DNA from: Pseudomonas laurentiana
GTDB lineage: Bacteria > Pseudomonadota > Gammaproteobacteria > Pseudomonadales > Pseudomonadaceae
DNA length: 64,000 nucleotides
Direction: 5' to 3'
Assembly: GCF_014648275.1 (NCBI RefSeq)
Contig: NZ_BMQU01000019.1
Coordinates: 29,603-93,602 of the forward strand
Made by a program: the position numbers and the translations under genes. Shown one piece after another: positions 46,561-58,822 of this stretch; position 1 is the stretch's first letter; every line of letters starts with the position of its first letter. The notes beneath the pieces were generated by a model. That model was not told where the DNA came from and ran no database searches. It saw only the letters and a program-made list of their open reading frames with translations.

Positions 46561-46580
46561 CCGGCTCCTTTGGGAGCCGG
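46561..46580. repeat. REP-like hairpin after clpA
   Basis: CCGGCTCC/GGAGCCGG form a perfect 8-bp stem with a TTTG loop, 17 nt after the clpA stop, followed by CCTTGCCGG. It resembles half of a Pseudomonas REP unit. Confidence 0.5.
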
Positions 46581-46630
46581 CCTTGCCGGAGAGGGTGCAG
46601 ATAGGGTCTCCATGGTTTCATTAAGACAAA

Positions 46631-46662
46631 CGAAAACGCCCGGCTGATGCCGGGCGTTTTCG
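46631..46662. terminator. Bidirectional terminator between clpA and infA
   Basis: CGAAAACGCCCGG and CCGGGCGTTTTCG form a 13-bp stem with a 6-nt loop and T-rich ends on both strands, between convergent genes. Confidence 0.92.
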
Positions 46663-46672
46663 TTGATGACGT

Positions 46673-46891
46673 TTAACGGGCGCGGTAGGTGATGCGCCCT
46701 TTGCTCAGGTCATAAGGCGTCAGTTCGACGCGGACCTTGTCACCAGTCAGAATTCGAATGTAGTTCTTGCGCATTTTTCCAGAGATATGCGCGGTAACGA
46801 CGTGCCCGTTTTCCAACTCCACGCGGAACATGGTGTTGGGCAGGGTGTCGACGACAGTGCCTTCCATTTCGAAGCTGTCTTCTTTCGACAT
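46673..46891 (-). CDS. infA: Translation initiation factor IF-1
   Basis: This 72-aa S1/OB-fold protein binds the ribosomal A site during initiation. The sequence from [20 protein letters not shown] to [13 protein letters not shown] is highly typical. The start at 46891 is the family start. It lies beside ate and aat as in other gammaproteobacteria. Confidence 0.97.
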
Positions 46892-46993
46892 GCAGTAAAG
46901 CCCTCGGTATCCAGTTAATGGCCCGGTGCGGCTGCGCCAGGCAAAAAAAGTGGCGTGCATTGTGCCCGAAAAATGGGGTTCAAGCCAAGGATT

Positions 46994-47701
46994 TCAATTT
47001 AGCGTCACCCAGCGCTGGTTGATCAGCAGCTCGATGGGACGGTACTGGGTCTTGTAACTCATCTTTTTGCAGTTCTTGATCCAGTAGCCCAGGTAGACCG
47101 CCTCCAGGTCCAGGCGCAGCGCTTCGGTGATCTGCCAGAGGATGGCATAGCGCCCCAGGCTGCGACGCTCCTCATCGGGCTCGTAGAAGGTGTAGACCGC
47201 TGACAGGCCGTTGGGCAGCAGGTCGGTGACCGCTACGGCGAGCAGGCGGCCATCCAGGCGAAATTCATAGAAACGTGAGAACGGCAGGTCGCGCACCAGG
47301 AAGGTGGCGAACTGATCGCGGCTCGGTGGGTACATGTCGCCATCGGCATGGCGCTGCTCGATGTAGCGCCGATACAGGTCGAAGTACTCTTCGTTGAACG
47401 CCGGGCGTGCAGCGGTCACGACCAGGTCGGCGTTGCGCTTGAGGATGCGCTTCTGCTGGCGGCTGGGCAAAAAGCGTGCAGCCGGAATCCGCGCCGGTAC
47501 GCAGGCATTGCAGTTCTGGCAGTGCGGCCGGTAGAGGTGGTCGCCGCTGCGCCGGAAGCCCATCTCCGACAGATCTGCGTAGACATGCACGTCCATCGGC
47601 TGGCTCGGGTCGAGAAACAGCGTCGTGGCTTGCTCGTTTGGCAGGTAGCTGCAGGAATGGGGTTGAGTGGCATAAAACTTCAACCGCGCCAGCTCTGTCA
47701 T
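46994..47701 (-). CDS. bpt: Aspartate/glutamate leucyltransferase (Bpt/Ate)
   Basis: This 235-aa aminoacyl-tRNA-protein transferase adds leucine to N-terminal Asp or Glu, making substrates for ClpS-ClpAP. The ATE N-terminal cysteine region ([29 protein letters not shown]) and the C-terminal [20 protein letters not shown] are intact. Start ATG 47701 is chosen over a TTG two codons upstream. It follows aat by 56 nt. Confidence 0.94.
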   Translation of the reverse strand: MTELARLKFYATQPHSCSYLPNEQATTLFLDPSQPMDVHVYADLSEMGFRRSGDHLYRPHCQNCNACVPARIPAARFLPSRQQKRILKRNADLVVTAARPAFNEEYFDLYRRYIEQRHADGDMYPPSRDQFATFLVRDLPFSRFYEFRLDGRLLAVAVTDLLPNGLSAVYTFYEPDEERRSLGRYAILWQITEALRLDLEAVYLGYWIKNCKKMSYKTQYRPIELLINQRWVTLN

Positions 47702-47757
47702 GATCAACCCCTCGGGAGTGACTTTGTTTTAAGTGTAAGCCAGCTGGAAAAACTCGC

Positions 47758-48438
47758 CTAGCAAACCCATGTCGCCGAGTTGGGTTGATCGAGGTAGCGT
47801 TTCAGGTAGTCGGCGAATGTGGCGCGGGCAATTGCTCGGGCACCGAGGCTATGCAGGTGCTCGGTGGGCATCTGGCAGTCGATCAGGACAAAACCGGCGT
47901 TTTTCAGGTGTTCGACCAGCGTTGCAAAGCCGACTTTGGAAGCGTTGTCAGCCCGGCTGAACATCGACTCGCCAAAGAACAGGCGCCCCATTGCCAGGCC
48001 ATACAGGCCACCGACAAGTTCGCCGTGTTCGCGCACTTCCACCGAGTGGGCAAACCCCTGTTGGTGCAGCTTCAGGTAGGCGTTTTGCATGCTGTCGGTG
48101 ATCCAGGTGCCGTCGGCATAGGTGCGTGGTGCCGCGCAGGCGCGGATGACACCGGCAAAATCCTGGTCGAAGCTGACCTGATAACGGCCCTGGCGCATGA
48201 CCTTGCGCAGCGAGCGCGAGACATGCAATTCGTCGGGGAACAGCACGGTGCGTGGGTCTGGCGACCACCACAGGATCGGCTGGCCATCCTGGTACCAGGG
48301 GAAGCAGCCATGCCGATAGGCCTGGACCAGTCGTTCTGCGCTCAGATCGCCACCAGCGGCAAGCAGGCCGTTAGGGTCGCGCAGGGCCTTTTCCAAAGGG
48401 GGGAAGTCAAGAGAATCGCGGCTCAGCCAGGTCAGCAT
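47758..48438 (-). CDS. aat: Leucyl/phenylalanyl-tRNA-protein transferase
   Basis: This 226-aa enzyme transfers Leu or Phe from tRNA to N-terminal Arg or Lys. Family motifs are [29 protein letters not shown] near the N-terminus, [20 protein letters not shown], the [16 protein letters not shown] segment and FGESMFSR. It acts in the same N-degron pathway as bpt and clpS-clpA. Confidence 0.96.
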   Translation of the reverse strand: MLTWLSRDSLDFPPLEKALRDPNGLLAAGGDLSAERLVQAYRHGCFPWYQDGQPILWWSPDPRTVLFPDELHVSRSLRKVMRQGRYQVSFDQDFAGVIRACAAPRTYADGTWITDSMQNAYLKLHQQGFAHSVEVREHGELVGGLYGLAMGRLFFGESMFSRADNASKVGFATLVEHLKNAGFVLIDCQMPTEHLHSLGARAIARATFADYLKRYLDQPNSATWVC

Positions 48439-48738
48439 CGTCGTTTCAACGGCAGAAGAGGGGAGGGTGGTCAGGATCGCCTGCCAGAGCGATGCGGGTC
48501 AACCGCAACTTGCCGGCTGATTTGTTGTCCCTACTACGCAAAAAGCCCGTATAAGCCTTTGTCACAAAAGAGAATGCGTGCTCAAATTGAACATTATGCA
48601 ATTAATCCCGTCCGCGTCGTATTCTGGCGCACCGCCATGGCGGCATGCGGGTAGTAATGTTAAAAGTAATGGTTTGTTGGCTGCCTCCGTCAGCCGGCCA
48701 CCTGTTGGACGCGCAAGCAGCGCAGGAATAGACGCGTT
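48439..48738. other. 300-nt gap between aat and ftsK
   Basis: No gene is seen. The divergent aat and ftsK promoters must lie here, but no clear sigma-70 pair or LexA box (CTG-N10-CAG) was found by eye. In some pseudomonads a thioredoxin reductase gene (trxB) occupies this place; it is absent here. Confidence 0.6.
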
Positions 48739-51168
48739 TTGAAGAAATCCACCGCTACCCCGAACCCCTTGCCGGTACCGCTTTGGCGCCAGCAACTGCA
48801 CTACCGGCTCAAGGAGGGTGCCCTGATTGCCATGGGCGCCCTGTGCCTGTATCTGTGGATGGCTTTGCTCACCTACGACCAGGCAGATCCTGGCTTCAGT
48901 CACACCAGCAATGTCGATCAGGTGCAGAACGCCGCGGGCCGCGCCGGCGCATTCTTTGCGGATGTGTTGTTCATGGTGTTGGGTTATTTCGCCTACATCT
49001 TCCCGTTATTGCTGGCGATCAAGACCTGGCAGATCTTTCGTGAGCGTCACCAGCCCTGGCAGTGGAGCGGCTGGCTGTTTTCCTGGCGCCTGATCGGCTT
49101 GGTGTTCCTGGTGCTGTCCGGTGCCGCGCTGGCGCATATTCATTTCCATTCGGCCCCAAGCCTGCCGGCGTCTGCAGGCGGCGCGCTGGGCGAAAGCCTG
49201 GGTGACCTGGCCAAGAATGCGTTGAACGTGCAGGGCAGTACCCTGATGTTCATTGCCCTGTTTCTGTTTGGCCTTACGGTGTTCACCGACCTGTCCTGGT
49301 TCAAGGTGATGGACCTTACCGGCAAGATCACCCTTGACCTGTTCGAGGTGTTTCAGGGCGCGGCCAGTCGTTGGTGGGCTGCACGTAACGAGCGCAAGCA
49401 ACTGGTTGCCCAATTGCGTGCGGTCGACGAGCGGGACCACGAGATCATGGCGCCGGTGGTTGCCGAACGCCGCGAGCCGGCCAAGGCTCGGGAGCGTGTC
49501 GCTGAGCGCGAACCTGCGCCGAGCAAGCCGGTGGTCGAGCGTCCACAGTCGCCTGCACCGATCATCATGCCAGCTCCAGCTCCAGCTCCAGCGCCGGCCA
49601 AGGCAGCGGAGCCGGTCAAGCGTGTGCCGGCAGAGAAGCCCGCGCAGGTGTTCGTCGACAGTGCTGTCGAAGGCACCTTGCCACCGATCTCGATCCTCGA
49701 TCCTGCCGAGAAGAAACAGGTCAACTACTCGCCTGAGTCGCTGGCGGGTGTCGGGCAACTGCTGGAAATCAAGCTCAAGGAGTTCGGTGTCGAAGTGTCG
49801 GTGGATTCGATCCACCCCGGCCCGGTGATTACCCGTTATGAGATTCAGCCTGCTGCCGGGGTCAAGGTCAGCCGTATCGCCAACCTGGCGAAGGACCTGG
49901 CGCGCTCGCTGGCCGTGACCAGCGTGCGGGTGGTCGAGGTCATTCCCGGCAAGACCACCGTCGGTATCGAGATCCCGAACGAAGACCGGCAGATCGTGCG
50001 CTTCTCCGAAGTGTTGTCTTCGCCGCAGTACGATGAAGCCAAGTCACCGGTCACGTTGGCGCTGGGCCACGACATTGGCGGTAAACCGGTGATTACCGAC
50101 CTGGCCAAGATGCCACACCTGTTGGTGGCGGGTACCACCGGTTCCGGTAAGTCGGTGGGGGTCAACGCAATGATCCTGTCGATCCTGTTCAAGTCGAGCC
50201 CGGAAGACGCCAAGCTGATCATGATCGACCCGAAAATGCTCGAGTTGTCGATCTATGAAGGTATTCCGCACTTGCTTTGCCCTGTCGTCACCGACATGAA
50301 GGACGCGGCTAACGCCCTGCGCTGGAGCGTGGCCGAGATGGAGCGGCGCTACAAGCTGATGGCGGCCATGGGTGTGCGTAACCTGGCTGGCTTCAACCGC
50401 AAGATCAAGGACGGCGAGGAAGCTGGCGAACCGGTCTACGACCCGCTGTTCCGCCGTGAAAGCATGGACGATCAGCCGCCGCTGCTGAAAACCCTGCCGA
50501 CCATCGTGGTGGTGGTCGACGAATTTGCCGACATGATGATGATCGTGGGCAAGAAGGTCGAAGAGCTGATCGCCCGTATCGCCCAGAAAGCGCGTGCGGC
50601 CGGTATTCACTTGATCCTCGCAACCCAGCGGCCCTCGGTAGACGTGATTACCGGCCTGATCAAGGCTAACATCCCGACCCGTATGGCCTTTCAGGTGTCG
50701 AGCAAGATCGACTCGCGCACCATCATCGACCAGGGTGGTGCTGAGCAGTTGCTCGGCCATGGTGACATGCTCTACATGCCGCCAGGCACCAGCCTGCCAA
50801 TCCGCGTACACGGTGCGTTCGTTTCCGACGAAGAAGTGCACCGCGTGGTTGAAGCGTGGAAACAGCGCGGCGCCCCGGACTACAACGATGACATCCTCAA
50901 CGGTGTCGAAGAGGCCGGCAGTGGCTTTGATGGCGGTAGCGGCGGTGAGGGTGGCGACGACTCTGAGACCGATGCGTTGTACGATGAAGCGGTTCAGTTC
51001 GTTCTGGAGAGCCGTCGCGCTTCCATTTCCGCCGTCCAGCGCAAGCTGAAGATCGGTTACAACCGCGCTGCACGGATGATCGAAGCGATGGAGATGGCCG
51101 GCGTGGTCACGGCCATGAACACTAACGGCTCGCGCGAAGTCATTGCGCCAGGGCCGATGCGCGACTGA
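48739..51168 (+). CDS. ftsK: DNA translocase FtsK
   Basis: This 809-aa protein pumps chromosome ends through the division septum and activates XerCD at dif. Four N-terminal membrane helices (about 25-190) are followed by a short Pro/Ala-rich linker (about 215-320), the alpha-beta RecA-like motor with Walker [15 protein letters not shown] near 464 and Walker [14 protein letters not shown], and a C-terminal winged-helix gamma domain that reads KOPS. The linker is far shorter than in E. coli. The start appears to be TTG at 48739 (KKSTATPN...); the next in-frame Met is at residue 32, inside the first helix region. Confidence 0.94.
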   Translation: MKKSTATPNPLPVPLWRQQLHYRLKEGALIAMGALCLYLWMALLTYDQADPGFSHTSNVDQVQNAAGRAGAFFADVLFMVLGYFAYIFPLLLAIKTWQIFRERHQPWQWSGWLFSWRLIGLVFLVLSGAALAHIHFHSAPSLPASAGGALGESLGDLAKNALNVQGSTLMFIALFLFGLTVFTDLSWFKVMDLTGKITLDLFEVFQGAASRWWAARNERKQLVAQLRAVDERDHEIMAPVVAERREPAKARERVAEREPAPSKPVVERPQSPAPIIMPAPAPAPAPAKAAEPVKRVPAEKPAQVFVDSAVEGTLPPISILDPAEKKQVNYSPESLAGVGQLLEIKLKEFGVEVSVDSIHPGPVITRYEIQPAAGVKVSRIANLAKDLARSLAVTSVRVVEVIPGKTTVGIEIPNEDRQIVRFSEVLSSPQYDEAKSPVTLALGHDIGGKPVITDLAKMPHLLVAGTTGSGKSVGVNAMILSILFKSSPEDAKLIMIDPKMLELSIYEGIPHLLCPVVTDMKDAANALRWSVAEMERRYKLMAAMGVRNLAGFNRKIKDGEEAGEPVYDPLFRRESMDDQPPLLKTLPTIVVVVDEFADMMMIVGKKVEELIARIAQKARAAGIHLILATQRPSVDVITGLIKANIPTRMAFQVSSKIDSRTIIDQGGAEQLLGHGDMLYMPPGTSLPIRVHGAFVSDEEVHRVVEAWKQRGAPDYNDDILNGVEEAGSGFDGGSGGEGGDDSETDALYDEAVQFVLESRRASISAVQRKLKIGYNRAARMIEAMEMAGVVTAMNTNGSREVIAPGPMRD

Positions 51169-51231
51169 TGATCGATTTTGCCGGGTGCCAATGACGGTGC
51201 CCGGCCCATTCACTGTTCTACGAGGATTCTC

Positions 51232-51855
51232 ATGCGCCTGATTCGCATGTTGTTGGTTTCTGCCCTGACGGTGTCCGCCATTCCGGCCTATGCCGGTGAG
51301 CAAGACGTGGCGCGTCTGACCCAGTTGCTGGAAAAATCGCAGACAATTACTGCCCGTTTCTCTCAGTTGACCCTTGATGGCAGCGGTACCCAGTTGCAGG
51401 AAACCAATGGTGAGATGTCAGTAAAACGTCCTGGCCTGTTCTACTGGCACACGGATGCGCCACAGGAGCAGGTCGTGGTCTCGGACGGGCAGAAAGTCAC
51501 CCTGTGGGACCCGGATCTGGAGCAGGCGACGATCAAGAAGCTCGACGAGCGCTTGACCCAGACGCCAGCGTTGCTGCTGTCCGGCGATGTGTCGAAGATC
51601 AGCCAGAGCTTCGAGATTTCCTCCAAGGAGCAAGGCGAGGTGGTGGATTTCACCCTCAAGCCGAAAACCAAGGACACCTTGTTCGACTCGCTGCGCCTGT
51701 CGTTTCGCCGTGGCCTGATCAATGACATGCAACTGATCGACAGTGTCGGTCAGCGCACCAATATCTTGTTCACCGGGGTCAAGGCCAATGAGGCGATTCC
51801 AGCGGGCAGATTCAAGTTCGACATCCCGAAAGGCGCTGACGTCATTCAGGAATAA
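51232..51855 (+). CDS. lolA: Outer-membrane lipoprotein carrier protein LolA
   Basis: This 207-aa periplasmic chaperone moves lipoproteins from the LolCDE transporter to LolB. A signal peptide (to AYA, about residue 20) precedes a half-barrel with the family pattern [20 protein letters not shown] and [24 protein letters not shown] supports the ATG at 51232. It follows ftsK by 63 nt, the conserved ftsK-lolA-rarA order. Confidence 0.95.
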   Translation: MRLIRMLLVSALTVSAIPAYAGEQDVARLTQLLEKSQTITARFSQLTLDGSGTQLQETNGEMSVKRPGLFYWHTDAPQEQVVVSDGQKVTLWDPDLEQATIKKLDERLTQTPALLLSGDVSKISQSFEISSKEQGEVVDFTLKPKTKDTLFDSLRLSFRRGLINDMQLIDSVGQRTNILFTGVKANEAIPAGRFKFDIPKGADVIQE

Positions 51856-51873
51856 GAGGTAAGGCAGCCGTTG

Positions 51874-54868
<2,995 letters not shown>

Positions 54869-56254
54869 ATGGAATTCCTACCGCTGTTCCACAACCTGCG
54901 CGGCAGCCGTGTGCTGGTCGTAGGTGGCGGCGAGATTGCCCTGCGCAAATCTCGCTTGCTGGCAGATGCCGGCGCCGTATTACGTGTGGTTGCGCCCGAG
55001 ATCGAAGGGCAATTGGCCGAGCTCGCTCGGCACAGCGGTGGTGAACTCCTGTCCCGTGGGTATCAGGAAAGCGATCTGGACGGTTGTCAGTTGATCATCG
55101 CTGCGACCGATGACCAGGTGCTTAATGCCCAGGTGTCTGCGGATGCCCGGCAGCGTTGCGTGCCAGTCAATGTGGTCGACGCGCCAGCGCTGTGTTCGGT
55201 GATCTTCCCTGCCATTGTCGACCGTTCGCCACTGGTTGTCGCAGTGTCCAGCGGCGGTGACGCGCCGGTGCTGGCCCGGTTGATCCGGGCCAAGATGGAA
55301 ACCTGGATTCCTGCCGCTTATGGTGAGTTGGCGGGTCTGGCTGCGCGTTTTCGCCACAAGGTGAAAGCCCTCTACCCAGACGTCAATCAGCGCCGTGGCT
55401 TCTGGGAAGATGTCTTTCAGGGGCCGATTGCCGAGCGCCAACTGGCCGGGCAGGGTGCTGAAGCCGAGCGCTTGTTGCAGGCCAAGGTCGATGGCGTACC
55501 TGCCCAGACTTCGGGTGAGGTCTATCTGGTCGGCGCCGGCCCTGGCGATCCTGATCTGCTGACCTTCCGTGCCTTGCGCCTGATGCAGCAAGCCGATGTG
55601 GTGCTCTACGACCGCCTGGTGGCACCGGCGATCATTGAGCTGTGCCGCCGTGATGCCGAACGTATTTACGTCGGCAAGCGTCGCGCCGATCACGCCGTGC
55701 CTCAGGATCAGATCAATCAGCTACTGGTTGACCTGGCCAAGCAAGGCAAGCGCGTGCTGCGGCTCAAGGGTGGCGATCCGTTCATCTTCGGGCGTGGCGG
55801 CGAAGAGATCGAGGAGCTGGCGGAGCAGGGCATTCCGTTCCAGGTAGTGCCCGGCATCACGGCGGCCAGTGGTTGCTCGGCGTATGCCGGTATTCCGCTG
55901 ACCCATCGCGATTACGCGCAGTCAGTTCGCTTCGTGACCGGTCATCTCAAGGATGGCACCAGCAACCTGCCGTGGAACGATCTGGTGGCGCCAGCGCAGA
56001 CCCTGGTGTTCTACATGGGGCTGGTGGGGCTGCCGACTATCTGCGCCGAGCTGATCCGTCATGGTCGTGCTGCGGATACCCCGGCTGCGCTCGTTCAGCA
56101 AGGCACCACACCCAATCAGCGCGTCTTTACCGGCACGTTGGCTGACCTGCCGACACTGGTGGCGGAGCATGAAGTCCATGCGCCAACGCTGGTTATCGTG
56201 GGTGAGGTGGTGCAACTGCGCGACAAACTCGCCTGGTTCGAAGGCGCCCAGTAA
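54869..56254 (+). CDS. cysG: Siroheme synthase CysG
   Basis: This 461-aa trifunctional enzyme makes siroheme from uroporphyrinogen III. The N-terminal dehydrogenase/ferrochelatase domain has the NAD-binding [17 protein letters not shown], and the C-terminal SUMT methyltransferase domain begins at [16 protein letters not shown] with [14 protein letters not shown] and [11 protein letters not shown]. Siroheme serves sulfite and nitrite reductases. The ATG follows the serS stop directly, so the two are coupled. Confidence 0.96.
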   Translation: MEFLPLFHNLRGSRVLVVGGGEIALRKSRLLADAGAVLRVVAPEIEGQLAELARHSGGELLSRGYQESDLDGCQLIIAATDDQVLNAQVSADARQRCVPVNVVDAPALCSVIFPAIVDRSPLVVAVSSGGDAPVLARLIRAKMETWIPAAYGELAGLAARFRHKVKALYPDVNQRRGFWEDVFQGPIAERQLAGQGAEAERLLQAKVDGVPAQTSGEVYLVGAGPGDPDLLTFRALRLMQQADVVLYDRLVAPAIIELCRRDAERIYVGKRRADHAVPQDQINQLLVDLAKQGKRVLRLKGGDPFIFGRGGEEIEELAEQGIPFQVVPGITAASGCSAYAGIPLTHRDYAQSVRFVTGHLKDGTSNLPWNDLVAPAQTLVFYMGLVGLPTICAELIRHGRAADTPAALVQQGTTPNQRVFTGTLADLPTLVAEHEVHAPTLVIVGEVVQLRDKLAWFEGAQ

Positions 56255-56285
56255 AAAACGGCTTTTGTTGGCGATTGCAGTGATG

Positions 56286-56305
56286 GGCGCCGCGTGTGCG
56301 GCGCC
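56286..56305. terminator. Terminator-like hairpin between cysG and ybiB
   Basis: GGCGCCGC/GCGGCGCC is a perfect 8-bp stem with a GTGT loop, followed by TTCATT. It lies between convergent genes. Confidence 0.6.
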
Positions 56306-56339
56306 TTCATTGTCAGCAGGGCTGGTGCCTGCCCGTTCA

Positions 56340-57338
56340 TTAGCCGAGTGGGCGTGCTGCCCAGTATTCCCGTGCCTTGGCGAACGCGTTTTCGCGGTCA
56401 TCGCCCAGCCCACGCAGGGCCAGGGCCATGGTCGAAATCAGGGCCATTTCGCCATAGCTGTCGCTGGCTTCGCCACGCCAGACCGCCAGTAAATGCTCCG
56501 GTTCCAGGCTGGCCGGTTTGACATGGCGCTGCGCTGCCAGCGCTGGCCATTCTTCATCCCAATCCAGCCCGCTTGCCGTGCCGTACAAATGGCTGGCGCT
56601 GTCCGGATTGACCTCGATCTCACCCCCGTCGCCCTTGACCACAATGGCCGTGTCACCGAGCAGTCGGCTGGCCTCGCGATGCACCGCCTGATAGCCAGGG
56701 TGGAAGATGCTCTGCAGGCCGCAGCGCGCGCCTAGCGGGTTGAGCACGCGAGCCAGGGAGTGGATCGGCGAACGCAGACCCAGGGTGTTACGCAGGTCGA
56801 TCATCCGTTGCAGCTGGGGTGCCCAGTCCTGTAATGGCGCAAACGCCAAGTGGTGGTTATCCAGCGCCTTAGACACGGCATTCCAGTCGCGGCACAGCGG
56901 AATCTGCAGCAGGTCGAGCAGTTGCTCGGTGTACAGACGCCCAGCGGTATGTGCACCCCCACCATGCATCAGGATGCGTACGCCGTTTGCCGCCAGGCAC
57001 TTGGCCGCCAGCAGGAACCACGGCAGGTGACGCTTCTTGCCCGCGTAGCTTGGCCAGTCCAGGTCGACCTGCATTGGCGGCGCGTGCAGGCGCTGGCGCA
57101 GCGCTTCGGTGAAGCCTGCCAATTCCTCGGGGCTTTCTTCCTTGTGCCGCAACAGCATCAGGAACGCGCCAAGCTGGGTTTCCTCGACCTTTTCGTCGAG
57201 CAGCATGCCCATGGCCTCACGGGCTTCTTCACGGGTCAGGCCGCGAGCACCGCGCTTGCCTTTGCCAAGGATGCGCACAAACTGAGCGAAAGGGTGCTCA
57301 GCCGGGGTTTCGAGGGTCAACGGGCGAGGGTCGGTCAT
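56340..57338 (-). CDS. ybiB: YbiB/TrpD2-type nucleic-acid-binding glycosyltransferase-fold protein
   Basis: This 332-aa protein resembles anthranilate phosphoribosyltransferase (TrpD) in fold, but family members bind nucleic acid and are not tryptophan enzymes. Signs are the N-terminal helical domain FAQFVRILGKGKRGARGLTR, AMGMLLDEKVEETQLGAFLM, the Gly-rich MHGGGAHTAGR and VVKGDGGEIEVNPD. It starts in a 4-nt overlap with the tusE stop, at the end of the tus operon. Its link to tRNA thiolation is unclear. Confidence 0.85.
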   Translation of the reverse strand: MTDPRPLTLETPAEHPFAQFVRILGKGKRGARGLTREEAREAMGMLLDEKVEETQLGAFLMLLRHKEESPEELAGFTEALRQRLHAPPMQVDLDWPSYAGKKRHLPWFLLAAKCLAANGVRILMHGGGAHTAGRLYTEQLLDLLQIPLCRDWNAVSKALDNHHLAFAPLQDWAPQLQRMIDLRNTLGLRSPIHSLARVLNPLGARCGLQSIFHPGYQAVHREASRLLGDTAIVVKGDGGEIEVNPDSASHLYGTASGLDWDEEWPALAAQRHVKPASLEPEHLLAVWRGEASDSYGEMALISTMALALRGLGDDRENAFAKAREYWAARPLG

Positions 57339-57670
57339 ATGCAATTGGTTGGCTTCGGCAGGCCCGCCAGCTTGGCGGCGAGTTTGGCAGGGGTACCCTT
57401 GAACAGGCGATTCAGGTGCAGGCTGTTGCCTTTTTCCGGGCCCAGCTTCAAGGCGGTGTATTTAATCAGCGGGCGTGTGGCTGGCGACAGCTGGAACTCC
57501 TGGTAGAACTGACGCAGCAACTCCAGCACTTCCCAGTGCTCGGCGGTCAGTTCCAGTGCTTCACGTTCCGCCAGTGCAGCGGCTACGTCGCTGGACCAGT
57601 CACTCAGTTCCAGCAGGTAGCCTTCTTTATCCAGCGCGATCTCGCGGGTGCCGACAGTCAGGGTACTCAT
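57335..57670 (-). CDS. tusE: Sulfurtransferase TusE (DsrC family)
   Basis: This 111-aa protein accepts sulfur from TusBCD and passes it to MnmA. The C-terminal PKPTNCI carries the conserved penultimate cysteine that forms the persulfide. It overlaps tusB by 4 nt and ybiB by 4 nt. Confidence 0.94.
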   Translation of the reverse strand: MSTLTVGTREIALDKEGYLLELSDWSSDVAAALAEREALELTAEHWEVLELLRQFYQEFQLSPATRPLIKYTALKLGPEKGNSLHLNRLFKGTPAKLAAKLAGLPKPTNCI

Positions 57671-57966
57671 AACCAGCTGTTGACCTTGTCGTACTGCAGG
57701 GACAGGGCCACGAAAGCCGGGTAATCAACGCTGCGGGCCAAGGTCTCGGCCGCAATGGCGCGTGCCTGCAGGTCCTCTTCGAGCGCGAACAGGCGCTCGC
57801 CAAGGTTGTGGGCCAGCAGGGTGCTCAGCGGCGCGCTGCCGGGTTGCAGGGCATACACCGCATCGCCACAGAGCAACAGGCCATCGGCGGGGCCAAGCAG
57901 GCGCAGGCAGCTGCTCAGGCGGTCGTCGCCAAAGGGTGAGTGGGAAATGACATGCAGGGTGCTCAT
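57667..57966 (-). CDS. tusB: Sulfurtransferase complex subunit TusB (DsrH-like)
   Basis: This 99-aa protein is a small structural subunit of the TusBCD hexamer. The DsrH pattern is MSTLHVISHSPFGDDRL and DGLLLCGDAVYAL. The start shares a base with the tusC stop. Confidence 0.9.
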   Translation of the reverse strand: MSTLHVISHSPFGDDRLSSCLRLLGPADGLLLCGDAVYALQPGSAPLSTLLAHNLGERLFALEEDLQARAIAAETLARSVDYPAFVALSLQYDKVNSWL

Positions 57967-58325
57967 CAGAGGGTTACCACCTGATCAAAACGGTCAATCA
58001 GCGCTGCCAGGGCACCGTCGTCCAAGACTTCCACCGGCAAACTCAACTGCTCGGCACAAAGGCCGCGCTCGTGCAGGCTGGTGCGGGCAGCAAACAATTC
58101 TTCTACGCCGAACATAGGCAGGGCCTGCAGGTTCGCCGCAAGGTTCTTCTGCTGCAGTTGCGCAGGTTGTTGCCCGGGGGCGAGCTGGAAAACGCCGTCA
58201 TCCAGAAACAGCATGCCCAATGGCAAGTCAAAGGCACCGCCGGCCAGGGCGATGTCCAATGCTTCGCGGGCGGAGGGGCCTGCCCACGGTGCTTGACGGC
58301 TGATGATCAACAGGGACTTGGCCAT
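57966..58325 (-). CDS. tusC: Sulfurtransferase complex subunit TusC (DsrF-like)
   Basis: This 119-aa DsrE/F-like protein shows SLLIISRQAPWAGPSAREALDIALAGGAF then LPLGMLFLDDGVFQL, the typical DsrF start. The start is ATG 58325 (MAKSLL); the frame runs back into tusD. It sits 1 nt after the tusD stop. Confidence 0.92.
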   Translation of the reverse strand: MAKSLLIISRQAPWAGPSAREALDIALAGGAFDLPLGMLFLDDGVFQLAPGQQPAQLQQKNLAANLQALPMFGVEELFAARTSLHERGLCAEQLSLPVEVLDDGALAALIDRFDQVVTL

Positions 58326-58326
58326 T

Positions 58327-58719
58327 TCAATCGCCTCCAAAGCAGACCAGTCGGTCGGCGGTTTGTGCGGCCTCATGCAACTGACCAAGGCCTGACAGCT
58401 CCCAGGGCGCCGACAGGTTTGCCGCCTGGCGCTGATAGCGCTGGGCTTCTTCTGCGTTCAGCACGCCCCGGCGCAAGGCTGCGGCGATGCACACCACGCC
58501 ATCGAGCTGTTGCTCGCTGACAAAGGTGCGCCACTGGGCTGGCACATCCAGCTCATCCTGGGGGGTGACCACATTGCTCGAAGCGTTGTGAACGCCATCC
58601 TGGTAGAAAAACAACCGGACAATCTCGTGCCCGCCGGCCAGTACGGCTTGGGCGAACAGCAGGGCGCGGCGCGAGGAGGGCGCGTGGGCCGGGGAAAAAA
58701 CCGCAATCGCGAACTTCAT
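58327..58719 (-). CDS. tusD: Sulfurtransferase complex subunit TusD (DsrE-like)
   Basis: This 130-aa catalytic subunit of TusBCD carries the persulfide cysteine, Cys 77, in LDGVVCIAAALRRGV, matching Cys 78 of E. coli TusD. It receives sulfur from TusA, not encoded here, and passes it to TusE. It is first in the tusDCBE-ybiB operon. The leader before the ATG lacks a recognisable Shine-Dalgarno sequence and instead reads CCTCC. Confidence 0.93.
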   Translation of the reverse strand: MKFAIAVFSPAHAPSSRRALLFAQAVLAGGHEIVRLFFYQDGVHNASSNVVTPQDELDVPAQWRTFVSEQQLDGVVCIAAALRRGVLNAEEAQRYQRQAANLSAPWELSGLGQLHEAAQTADRLVCFGGD

Positions 58720-58760
58720 GGGAGGCTCTGTCAGCAAATCTGAGGGAATAATAAAGCAAA

Positions 58761-58784
58761 AAGCCCGCAGCGGGCTGCGGGCTT
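58761..58784 (-). terminator. Rho-independent terminator of the NCS2 permease gene
   Basis: AAGCCCGCAG/CTGCGGGCTT form a perfect 10-bp stem with a CGGG loop, followed on the minus strand by TTTTTGCTTTATT. It separates the permease from the tus operon. Confidence 0.9.
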
Positions 58785-58822
58785 CCTGTTCTATCGGCCT
58801 CTGGCCACGAGGCGACCGTCAA

